The translations under genes and the position numbers were made by a program. This document shows, piece after piece, positions 52,164-59,690 of a stretch of 64,000 nucleotides of DNA; position 1 is the stretch's first letter; each line of letters starts with the position of its first letter. The stretch covers positions 1 to 64,000 of the forward strand of contig NZ_PVZN01000014.1 of the NCBI RefSeq assembly GCF_003024385.1, written 5' to 3'. Below the pieces are notes generated by a model. That model was not told the DNA's origin. It worked only from the letters and a program-made list of their open reading frames with translations, and searched no databases. The stretch comes from Pseudomonas sp. BBP2017 (GTDB lineage Bacteria > Pseudomonadota > Gammaproteobacteria > Pseudomonadales > Pseudomonadaceae).

Positions 52164-52352
52164 ATGACTCAAGGTCAACGCCTGAAATATTCCATTCTGA
52201 TCTCCCTGCTGGTGCTGGGGATCATGCTCGGTCTGTCCTACCTGCAGAAGCAGGGGACGATCAGTGAGCAAGTGTTCCAGTACATTGCCATTGCGGTGGC
52301 AGTCGCGGTTGTGGTGATCAACGGCATCATGCGCCGCAAGGTCAAGCTCTGA
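52164..52352 (+). CDS. small two-helix membrane protein
   Basis: 62 residues: MTQGQRLKYSILISLLVLGI begins a first membrane helix (about 8-27), then a short polar turn (QKQGTISEQ) and a second helix (about 38-55, YIAIAVAVAVVVINGIM), ending RRKVKL. AAGGAAA upstream of the ATG. Conserved-looking but of unknown function. Closed by a strong hairpin. Confidence 0.75.
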   Translation: MTQGQRLKYSILISLLVLGIMLGLSYLQKQGTISEQVFQYIAIAVAVAVVVINGIMRRKVKL

Positions 52353-52364
52353 GGTGATCCGCGC

Positions 52365-52385
52365 GGCCGGCATATGCCGGCCTTT
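52365..52385 (+). terminator. terminator after the small membrane protein
   Basis: Uninterrupted palindrome GGCCGGCAT/ATGCCGGCC (52365-52382) followed by TTTC. It lies between convergent genes; the Fur-like gene ends at 52389. Confidence 0.7.
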
Positions 52386-52388
52386 CGC

Positions 52389-52775
52389 TTAGCGTGGGCA
52401 CGTTTGCTCCAGAATGCTGCGGGCCTCGGGGTTGAGGCTGTAGCACTTGTCGTTGCCCATGCAGATCACACCCTCGACGCACAGGCGCTTGAGCACTTCC
52501 CGGACACTGAGGAACGACAGGGGAACATCCAGCTGTTCAAGGTGACTGTGGACGCCGCGTACGCCGATGCTGCGCCCGTTCCTGTCGGCCATGTGCAAGG
52601 CATCGATGACCTTGAGGCGGATCAGGCTGGTTCGCAGCCCGAATGACCTGAGCAGTTCGCGAATATGTTCGTTGCCGGGGCGCTCGCTTTCGCGATTGTC
52701 GACTTTTACGGTCAAGGCTTGCCGAGGTTTTCGCTCGGGGCGGTTGGCGATCGCTGCCTGTTGCTGGTTATACAT
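52389..52775 (-). CDS. Fur-fold winged-helix protein lacking the metal/dimer domain
   Basis: 128 residues. A basic, disordered N-terminus (about 1-45) precedes a Fur-like winged helix: IRELLRSFGLRTSLIRLKVI, then VRGVHSHLEQLDVPLSFLSV and REVLKRLCVEGVICMGND. The sequence ends soon after the wing, so the Fur dimerisation domain and its HHDH-type metal ligands are absent. The chosen ATG (52775) has GGGAG seven bases upstream; an earlier start adds a non-family N-terminus. Annotated in relatives, as I recall, as an Fe/Zn uptake-regulator-like protein; metal sensing through the usual sites is impossible. Faces the acylase gene divergently. Confidence 0.75.
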   Translation of the reverse strand: MYNQQQAAIANRPERKPRQALTVKVDNRESERPGNEHIRELLRSFGLRTSLIRLKVIDALHMADRNGRSIGVRGVHSHLEQLDVPLSFLSVREVLKRLCVEGVICMGNDKCYSLNPEARSILEQTCPR

Positions 52776-52922
52776 GTGAACGCTCCCTTTCGTGGCCAGT
52801 CCAGATACCGTCAAAATTGTTGCCTACACCCTATAAGACGAATGAGCGTGGCAAAACTGCAGTACCCGGGGAAAAAATTATCGAGCCACTTAGGTAAAGA
52901 CGTTTCAGCGAGGCAGATTCCG

Positions 52923-52945
52923 TAAATTTATCGCCTGCGCTTCGT
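52923..52945 (+). promoter_or_regulatory. possible PvdS iron-starvation box
   Basis: TAAAT (52923-52927), 15 bases, CGT (52943-52945), 43 bases before the acylase start. The published PvdS box is TAAAT-N16/17-CGT, so spacing is one short. Worth noting only because the downstream gene is PvdQ-like. Confidence 0.3.
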
Positions 52946-52987
52946 TCAATCAGGATCAATAGTTCCCTGATCGGTGCAGGAGTGTCC

Positions 52988-54799
52988 GTGATCAAAACCC
53001 ATCCGTTGGCAAGCGTTTGTCTGGCCGGACTGCTGGTCTGCCTCAGTTTTGCTTCCCAGGCCCGTGTTGCTCCTGGTGATGCCAGCGCCGAAATTCGCCG
53101 TACCAGCTTTGGGGTACCGCACATCCTGGCCCGGGATGAACAGGGTCTGGGCTATGGCATTGGTTATGCCTACGCCCAGGACAACCTGTGCCTGCTGGCC
53201 AACGAGGTGGTCACGGTCAACGGCAAACGCTCACGTTACTTCGGGCCTGAGCAGGTAACCTTCGAACAGCGCGAGAACCTGGCCAGTGATCTGTTTTTCA
53301 GCTGGCTCAACACGCCTGCTGGTGTGTTCGGCTTCTGGCAAGCACAACCGACGCAGGTACGGGCCTTGCTCGAAGGCTATGCCAAGGGCTACAACCGCGC
53401 ACTGGCCGAGCGCGTTGCCCAGAGGCAGGGTGCCCCATGCCTTCAGGCGCAGTGGTTGCGACCGATCACCACGCTTGATCTGGTCAAGCTCACCCGGCGC
53501 CTGTTGGTTGAAGGTGGGGTCGGGCAGTTTGCCGAAGCCCTGGCGGGCGCTACCCCGCCCAATGCCATCGCGCGCCTGAACGTGGATATGGGCGTGGCTC
53601 AAACACGCCAGAACAATTTCGCTCTGGAGCGTGGCAGCAATGCCGTAGCGGTCGGCAGCGAGCGATCGGCCAGTGGCCATGGCATGTTGCTGGCTAACCC
53701 GCACTTCCCCTGGGCAGGCGGCATGCGCTTTTACCAGATGCAGCTTACCGTGCCCGGCAAACTGGATGTCATGGGTGCCGCCTTGCCGGGTCTTCCCATG
53801 ATCAACATCGGTTTCAACCGTCATCTGGCCTGGACCCACACCGTGGATACTTCCAGACACTTCACGGTGTATCGGCTTGAACTCGATCCCAAGGATCCGA
53901 CCCGCTACCTGCTCGATGGCAAGTCGATACCCATGAACCGCCAACGTCTGACGGTGTCGGTCAAGGGTGAGGACGGCAAGCTGACCGCGCTCAACCGTGA
54001 CGTTTACAGCTCGGTGTTCGGCCCGATAGTACAGTGGCCCGGACGCTTGGGCTGGGACAAACAGCACGCTTTCAGCCTGCGCGACGCCAATCTGGACAAC
54101 ACTCGGGTACTGCAGCAGTGGTACAGCATGAACCAGGCTGACAGCCTGGAAGCGTTGCAGGACTCGGTGTATTGCTTGCAGGGTATTCCCTGGGTCAACA
54201 CCCTGGCCGTGGACGCCAAGGGGCAAACCTTGTACCTGAATCAGTCGGTGGTGCCTTTTGTCGACGCTGCCTTGCTGGCACAGTGCAGCGATCCGGCAGC
54301 GGGACAGGAGTTGATTGTGCTCGACGGTTCGCGCAGTGCCTGCAGTGCCTGCAGCTGGAAAATTGACCCGCGTGCGGCGCAGCCTGGCATCTTTCCAGCC
54401 CAACTGCTACCGAGCCTGAGCCGTGGTGACTTTATCCAGCAAGCCGCCGACGGCACGCCGATTCACGGCGGGCCTGCCAGCCTGGGGGTCTACAATGCGA
54501 TCCAGAGTGTAGCGACCGGGCCAGGCAAGCGCCTGGTGGTCAGTGGTACCAGCTATTTGCAGTTGGTGACCTTTGATACCAAGGGGCCGCAGGCCTTGGG
54601 GCTGTTGGCTTTTTCGGAGTCCAGCGAGGCAGAGTCGGTGCATGCCAGTGACCAGACTCGGGCTTTTTCGGCCAAACAGTGGCAGGTGATTCCCTTCACC
54701 GAGGCGCAGATCAAGGCTGATCCACAGTATCGCTCACTGGTCATACGCGAGGCAGATGCGGCGGTGGTGGTCAGAGCCGTTAATGCATCAGTTCCTTGA
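52988..54799 (+). CDS. PvdQ-type N-terminal nucleophile acylase with large internal deletion
   Basis: 603 residues against about 762 for PvdQ. A signal peptide (to about SQA) and alpha chain lead to the autoproteolysis site RGSNAVAVGSER, nucleophile Ser217 at the same number as in PvdQ. Beta-chain His23 (ANPHFPW) and Val70 (WTHTV) are present. At beta-chain residue 269, where PvdQ has the oxyanion Asn (DFVQN), this protein reads DFIQQ. It then jumps to GVYNAIQSV, losing about 155-160 residues without a frameshift. The end LRE-type tail is intact. PvdQ trims the acyl chain of pyoverdine precursors and cleaves acyl-homoserine lactones; this copy is probably impaired. GTG at 52988 fits AGGAG; GTG at 52982 overlaps it. 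Confidence 0.85.
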   Translation: MIKTHPLASVCLAGLLVCLSFASQARVAPGDASAEIRRTSFGVPHILARDEQGLGYGIGYAYAQDNLCLLANEVVTVNGKRSRYFGPEQVTFEQRENLASDLFFSWLNTPAGVFGFWQAQPTQVRALLEGYAKGYNRALAERVAQRQGAPCLQAQWLRPITTLDLVKLTRRLLVEGGVGQFAEALAGATPPNAIARLNVDMGVAQTRQNNFALERGSNAVAVGSERSASGHGMLLANPHFPWAGGMRFYQMQLTVPGKLDVMGAALPGLPMINIGFNRHLAWTHTVDTSRHFTVYRLELDPKDPTRYLLDGKSIPMNRQRLTVSVKGEDGKLTALNRDVYSSVFGPIVQWPGRLGWDKQHAFSLRDANLDNTRVLQQWYSMNQADSLEALQDSVYCLQGIPWVNTLAVDAKGQTLYLNQSVVPFVDAALLAQCSDPAAGQELIVLDGSRSACSACSWKIDPRAAQPGIFPAQLLPSLSRGDFIQQAADGTPIHGGPASLGVYNAIQSVATGPGKRLVVSGTSYLQLVTFDTKGPQALGLLAFSESSEAESVHASDQTRAFSAKQWQVIPFTEAQIKADPQYRSLVIREADAAVVVRAVNASVP

Positions 54800-56099
54800 G
54801 TAACAAGCCAAACCCCAGGTCTACCTGCTCGGGAATCGGCAGGTAGACGGTATGCCCGTCCCCCGGAGCTACCTCGATCGATGCCCCCTGACGATCGCGC
54901 AACTGGTGCAGATCAAAATGATAGTTGCCACGCGGGGTCATCAACTCCAGATGATCACCCAAGGCAAAGCGGTTCTTGACCTTTACCTCAGCCAGCCCAT
55001 CGACCCGCTCGCCAGTCAGTTCACCGACAAACTGCTGGCGCTCGGATACCGAATTGCCACGCTGATAGTTTTGATATTCGTCATGCACGTGACGCCGCAG
55101 GAAGCCTTCGGTGTAACCACGCTGGGCCAGCGATTCAAGATTGAGCATCAGGCTGCGGTCGAACTCACGGCCCGCCACGGCATCATCAATGGCCTGACGG
55201 TAGACCTGAGTGGTGCGCGCGCAGTAGAAATGCGATTTGGTGCGGCCCTCGATTTTCAGTGAGTGCACGCCCATACGGGTCAGGCGTTCGACGTGCTGCA
55301 CTGCACGCAGGTCCTTGGCGTTCATGATGTAGGTGCCGTGTTCGTCCTCAAAGGCCGGCATGTCTTCATCCGGGCGATTGCTTTCCTGGAGCAGGAACAC
55401 CTGCTCGGTGGGTGCGCCGATCCCCAGAGTTGGCTGTACTTCGCGGACGATATCGCCGCTGGCATCTTCAGTGGCCGCTGTAGCGCTGTACTTCCAGCGG
55501 CAGGCATTGGTACAGCTGCCCTGATTGGCGTCACGGCGGTTGAGATAACCCGACAGCAGGCAACGGCCGGAATAAGCCATGCACAAGGCACCATGGACGA
55601 AGACTTCCAGCTCCATGGCCGGTACCTGCTGGCGGATCTCTTCGATTTCTTCCAGCGACAGCTCGCGGGACAGGATCACTCGGGTCAGCCCCTGGCTGCG
55701 CCAGAACTCGACACTGGCCCAGTTTACCGTATTGGCCTGCACAGACAGGTGAATCGGCATCTGCGGGAAGTGTTGGCGCACCAGCATGATCAGGCCCGGG
55801 TCAGACATGATCAGCGCATCCGGGGCCATCTCGATCACCGGGGCGAGGTCTTTGAGGAAAGTCTTGAGCTTGGCGTTGTGCGGGGCAATGTTGACCACCA
55901 CGTAAAAACGCTTGCCCTGAGCCTGGGCCTCTTTGATGCCCAGCGCCAGGTTGGCGTGGTCGAACTCATTGTTGCGTACGCGCAGGCTATAGCGCGGCTG
56001 GCCGGCATAGACCGCGTCGGCGCCATAGGCGAAGGCGTAACGCATATTCTTCAGGGTGCCGGCTGGGGCGAGCAATTCAGGTTTGGCAAACGAGGTCAT
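54780..56099 (-). CDS. trhP: U32-family tRNA hydroxylation protein TrhP (YegQ)
   Basis: 439 residues, peptidase-U32 fold. N-terminal KPELLAPAGTLKNMRYAFAY, GADAVYAGQPRYSLRVRNNE, then VHGALCMAYSGRCLLSGYLN and DANQGSCTNACRWKY, the Cys cluster expected to bind an iron-sulfur centre. A C-terminal beta-barrel follows (about 350-439). In E. coli YegQ/TrhP makes 5-hydroxyuridine in tRNA from prephenate. The 3' end overlaps the acylase gene by 20 bases (convergent). Confidence 0.92.
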   Translation of the reverse strand: MTSFAKPELLAPAGTLKNMRYAFAYGADAVYAGQPRYSLRVRNNEFDHANLALGIKEAQAQGKRFYVVVNIAPHNAKLKTFLKDLAPVIEMAPDALIMSDPGLIMLVRQHFPQMPIHLSVQANTVNWASVEFWRSQGLTRVILSRELSLEEIEEIRQQVPAMELEVFVHGALCMAYSGRCLLSGYLNRRDANQGSCTNACRWKYSATAATEDASGDIVREVQPTLGIGAPTEQVFLLQESNRPDEDMPAFEDEHGTYIMNAKDLRAVQHVERLTRMGVHSLKIEGRTKSHFYCARTTQVYRQAIDDAVAGREFDRSLMLNLESLAQRGYTEGFLRRHVHDEYQNYQRGNSVSERQQFVGELTGERVDGLAEVKVKNRFALGDHLELMTPRGNYHFDLHQLRDRQGASIEVAPGDGHTVYLPIPEQVDLGFGLLLKELMH

Positions 56100-56226
56100 G
56101 ATCAGGTCGCGGCAAAAGGCGCGGATGCTACCGGTAATGTCCCCGCGGGTAATTGATCCATGTCAATGGCGCTTTTGCCACTGCTCGCGTTTGCGTCGGT
56201 TGCTGCGCGCCGGTTATTTGCATTTA

Positions 56227-56256
56227 TTCAATAAAATCAATGATTTGATATCAAAT
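56227..56256. promoter_or_regulatory. Anr/FNR-like site, IHF consensus and palindrome upstream of the FNR-family gene
   Basis: TTCAA-TAAA-ATCAA (56227-56240) keeps one perfect FNR half-site and a weaker one. AATCAATGATTTG (56235-56247) matches the IHF consensus exactly. ATTTGATATCAAAT (56243-56256) is a perfect palindrome of fused FNR halves. All lie 116-145 bases before the anr-like start and about 130-155 before trhP, so either gene could be the target. The rest of the 272-base gap holds nothing recognisable. Confidence 0.45.
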
Positions 56257-56371
56257 AACGATTATTGAGGAGCGTTTGAAGTCGGCTCACGGGACACTGG
56301 TCTAGCCCGTAAAGTGCGCTTGATGGAAACAGCCCAGGTGCACAGTGTGTTCCGCCATAAGGACCCGATAA

Positions 56372-57082
56372 ATGCCTGAGCCCATTCGATTGCCAGCTTA
56401 CCGCCAGACGCACTGCAAAACCTGCAGTCTCGCGCCGCTGTGCCTGCCTGGTTCGGCGAGCCCCGAAGAAATCGACATGCTCGATGACGTGGTCAAACAT
56501 GTCCGGGCCCTGAAAGAGGATGAGTTTCTGTTTCGCCAGGGTGACCGTTTCAGCTCGATCTACTTGATACGGTCCGGCGTACTAAAGTCTGTTTGCCTGA
56601 GTGAAACCGGTGAAGAAAAGATCATCGGTATCCATCTACCTGGCGAGCCGATAGGTCTGTCAGGACTGGGTTCCGAAGCCTATCCGGTGTCAGTCCAGGC
56701 GCTGGAAACCACTGAGGTGTGCGAGCTCCCTTTCGCACCTCTCGATGAATTGTTGATCCGATTGCCGCAGATACGCCGGCTTCTGATGCGAGCGATGAGC
56801 AGTGAGATTCGCAATACACAACAAATGACCCGGTTGCATTCGAAAAAAGCCGCCGATGCACGGGTTGTTTCCTTGCTGGTTAACCTGGCTGCACGCTTTC
56901 ACACCCTGGGATACGCAGCCAATCAACTGCACTTGAGCATCTCACGTAACGAAATTGGCAATTACCTGGGGCTGGCCGGAGAGACTGTTTCCCGGGTGTT
57001 CACCCGTCTCCAGCAAAATGGTCAGATCGAAGTGGACGGCAAACAGGTGCGCATTCTCCAACCCATTCAGCCTATCAACTAG
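56372..57082 (+). CDS. FNR/Anr-family oxygen-responsive regulator
   Basis: 236 residues, Crp/Fnr family. N-terminal Cys cluster HCKTCSLAPLC plus a central Cys (KSVCLSETGEE) would hold a 4Fe-4S cluster; cAMP-type beta roll about 45-140. The helix-turn-helix near the C-terminus is SISRNEIGNYLGLAGETVSR with VFTRLQQNGQI, the E..SR pattern that reads TTGAT sites. Pseudomonads of the putida group have several Anr paralogues; the main anr sits by hemN/ccoNOQP, so this is probably one of the others. AAGGA precedes the ATG. Confidence 0.92.
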   Translation: MPEPIRLPAYRQTHCKTCSLAPLCLPGSASPEEIDMLDDVVKHVRALKEDEFLFRQGDRFSSIYLIRSGVLKSVCLSETGEEKIIGIHLPGEPIGLSGLGSEAYPVSVQALETTEVCELPFAPLDELLIRLPQIRRLLMRAMSSEIRNTQQMTRLHSKKAADARVVSLLVNLAARFHTLGYAANQLHLSISRNEIGNYLGLAGETVSRVFTRLQQNGQIEVDGKQVRILQPIQPIN

Positions 57083-57126
57083 CCGATGGATCAATGGCAG
57101 TGCTCAGCCTGCCTCAAGGACCCTAG

Positions 57127-57456
57127 ATGACTTTGATTCTTTCGCATGGACCTTGGTCCGTCACGATTGCGCAGCCTACGGATTCACGTCCCGACTTTGA
57201 ACCGCATTACACCTTGAATGAACGAGCGCAGGTGGACACCACCTACCGCTGGAACTGGAAAGGGCAGAACCTGACGGGTGTGAGCAACTGCACGTTCATC
57301 TTCACCAACCCGGAGCTGCGCAGTTTGACGACCTGGAGTACGTCACTCGGTCAGAGGGCCTGGTACGACGTGGCGCCAAGTGGCGTTGACTATGCCGGTG
57401 CCCAGGGGCATGCAAGCGCGAACGATGCAAGCAATGACAGTGACGACCTGGCTTAA
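57127..57456 (+). CDS. small protein of unknown function
   Basis: 109 residues, no signal peptide. Beta-rich appearance: LILSHGPWSVTIAQPTDSRP, YTLNERAQVDTTYRWNWKGQ, GVSNCTFIFTNPELRSLTTW, with a polar Ser/Asn/Asp C-terminus. AAGGACCCTAG upstream of the ATG makes translation plausible. It starts 45 bases after the FNR-type gene. Not recognised; no partner evident. It ends 35 bases from the convergent TonB receptor. Confidence 0.6.
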   Translation: MTLILSHGPWSVTIAQPTDSRPDFEPHYTLNERAQVDTTYRWNWKGQNLTGVSNCTFIFTNPELRSLTTWSTSLGQRAWYDVAPSGVDYAGAQGHASANDASNDSDDLA

Positions 57457-57490
57457 ACCCAGGGGCCCCTCGGCGGTATCAACTACCCAG

Positions 57491-59545
57491 TTAGCGGAAG
57501 CTGTAGGACACCCCGGCGTATACCCCGAAGCTTTCGCCGGGGGTTGAGTGGGCAATGTCCTTGCCGTTGTCGTTGTAGCCGGGGGTGACTGTGGCGGCAT
57601 AGCGCTTGTTGGTCAGGTTGCGCAGGTCGATCCAGGTCTGCCAGTCCTGTTTCGGCGCGTTGTAGCCCAAGGTAGCGCCGAGCAGGGTGTAGGCGTCGGT
57701 CGGATAGCTGTTGGCGTAGTCGACCTGGACCTTGGAAGCCATCTGCGTATTGATCCCGGCGAAAAAGCCACTCGGCAGGTCAAAGCGCAGTTCGGCCTGG
57801 TAGTAGTGCATCGGGATACCGGGTAGACGGTTGTCAGCGAAGACCTCGTCGTCGCGGTAGTGGAAGTCACTGAAGGTATAGGCCTGACGCAGGGACAGCT
57901 TGCCGACGGCAGCGCGTTCCCAGAGCAGGCTGTCCAGCCCGGCCTCGATGCCCTGGTGCACGGTTGGGCTGGCGTTGAACTCCTTGGCGGGCAGGCCTTG
58001 CACGACCTCCACGGCTAACAGCTCGTGGCGCACGTCCGAGTAGTACCAGGCCAGGTCCCAGCGGCCGATGGACGACTCGCCGCGTGCACCCAGCTCCAGG
58101 GTGGTGGCGGTCTGGTTCTGCATTTCGATAGGCAGGGTGGCGCTGGTCGAGCTCCAGATCAGCGACCACGGATGCGGCGGCTCCACCGAGCGACTCAGGT
58201 TGCCATAGACCTGCAACCGAGGGCTGATGTCGTAACGCAGGCCCAGGCGTGGGGCGTAGTCCCAGTCGTGCTGGCTGACCTTGCCACCATTCTCCGGGTA
58301 GGTCACCTCACTTTCGCGCCGGGTGTAGATCATCGCCAGGCCGCTGGTCAGCCACAGATCAGGGATCAGCTCTAGCTCGTTGCCGATGTGTACCACGGTG
58401 TCCGAGCCCTGGTAGCTGAAGTCTCGGGTCCGGGCGCCAGTGATGTCGTCTATCCGGGCAAACTGTGAAGCACCGCTGTTGGGCAGGTGCTTGGTGGTCC
58501 GCCAGCCTACGGTCGACTTGCTCTGGTGTCCGAATAGGGTGTCTGCACGGAAATAATTCAGTGTGCCGCTGACGTCGGTATAGGCGACCTTGAGGCGCAT
58601 CGGGCCTTCGCGCAGGTCCATCGGGTAGTCGTGGTAGACCAGCCCGGTTTCCAGCCGGGAGTCGTCGTCCAGATAGGAAGTGGTCTTGTTGCCCACCCAG
58701 GTGCTGCCCGGTTGCGGGCGGCTGTCATCACGGGTCAGGTAGGCCGGGTTGGCGTCGCGTGGGTGATGCTTGATCTGTTCCTGGGTCAGGCGCCCGGCCA
58801 GCTCATTCTCGGTTTCCCGATAGCGCAGGTAGAAGCGGGTTTCAAGGCTCGGGTTGAAGCGATAACCGACATTGGCGGCGATGCCCTTGCTGCTGCCGCT
58901 GCTGTGCTCCTGGTAACCATCGTACTCAGAATCGGTCAGGGCCACGTAGTAGTCCAGCTCACCCAGCACCTGGCCGGAGCTGATCTGGCGTTTGGCATAG
59001 CCACGGCTGCCCAGCTCATAGCGTACTTGCAAGGGCGCGGCATCATGGCCGGTATGGGTGATGTAGTCGATGGCACCGCCCAGAGCCAGGGCGCCGCGGT
59101 CGAAGCCGTTGGCGCCGCGCAGGACTTCGGCGCGGCTCAGCCACAACGGTTCGAACAACTCATATGGAGTGCCGCCAGGACCGGTCAGCGGCAGGCCGTC
59201 AAACATCGTATAGACGCCTGAACCATGGCTACCCGGCGCACGGTTGATGCCCGAACCGCGGATCGACAACTTGATACCGTCGTTGCCGGCAGATTGGGCA
59301 AACACGCCCGGCTGGTAGGCGAGTACATCCTGATTGCTGGCGACTCGACCTTGCTCCACCCGTTGCATGTCAATCAGGTTGCTGGCGCCTGGTACCTGAT
59401 TCAGACGTTCGCGAGCGTCCTGCAGCTCGCTCTGCTCCTGTTCCTGGATAAGGATCTGGCCAAGTTCAATGCCATCGCTGGCCTGGACTGAAGCGGCGCA
59501 GGAAATCAACAGGGCAAGGGAGGAGCGGGGTAGGGGGGGACGCAT
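57491..59545 (-). CDS. TonB-dependent outer-membrane receptor
   Basis: 684 residues. Signal peptide MRPPLPRSSLALLISCAASVQA; plug domain about 40-165 (RVASNQDVLAYQPGVFAQSA, LSIRGSGINRAPGSHGSGVY, MFDGLPLTGPGGTPYEL, the plug loops). A 22-strand barrel ends in GESFGVYAGVSYSFR with the terminal aromatic. Resembles FecA/siderophore-type receptors more than vitamin B12 ones; ligand unknown. The chosen ATG begins the signal peptide; a TTG 14 codons upstream is less likely. No sigma/anti-sigma or ABC genes adjoin it. No N-terminal STN signalling domain. Confidence 0.9.
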   Translation of the reverse strand: MRPPLPRSSLALLISCAASVQASDGIELGQILIQEQEQSELQDARERLNQVPGASNLIDMQRVEQGRVASNQDVLAYQPGVFAQSAGNDGIKLSIRGSGINRAPGSHGSGVYTMFDGLPLTGPGGTPYELFEPLWLSRAEVLRGANGFDRGALALGGAIDYITHTGHDAAPLQVRYELGSRGYAKRQISSGQVLGELDYYVALTDSEYDGYQEHSSGSSKGIAANVGYRFNPSLETRFYLRYRETENELAGRLTQEQIKHHPRDANPAYLTRDDSRPQPGSTWVGNKTTSYLDDDSRLETGLVYHDYPMDLREGPMRLKVAYTDVSGTLNYFRADTLFGHQSKSTVGWRTTKHLPNSGASQFARIDDITGARTRDFSYQGSDTVVHIGNELELIPDLWLTSGLAMIYTRRESEVTYPENGGKVSQHDWDYAPRLGLRYDISPRLQVYGNLSRSVEPPHPWSLIWSSTSATLPIEMQNQTATTLELGARGESSIGRWDLAWYYSDVRHELLAVEVVQGLPAKEFNASPTVHQGIEAGLDSLLWERAAVGKLSLRQAYTFSDFHYRDDEVFADNRLPGIPMHYYQAELRFDLPSGFFAGINTQMASKVQVDYANSYPTDAYTLLGATLGYNAPKQDWQTWIDLRNLTNKRYAATVTPGYNDNGKDIAHSTPGESFGVYAGVSYSFR

Positions 59546-59646
59546 CGAAGGAGTTCCGGGACTGTGAGCGGGTATCTGACGTCGCAACTATCAGACGAAG
59601 CACAGTCAGGGCTCTACAGTCGCGGTGATCCTACAGGGGCAGGAAA

Positions 59647-59672
59647 CAAAACACCCCGCTAAGGCGGGGTGT
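59647..59672 (-). terminator. nuo operon terminator
   Basis: Perfect 9-bp stem ACACCCCGC / GCGGGGTGT (59651-59659 with 59664-59672), followed on the minus strand by TTTTGTTT. It lies 18 bases after the nuoN stop. Confidence 0.88.
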
Positions 59673-59690
59673 CTGTTATTGCAGGATCGA

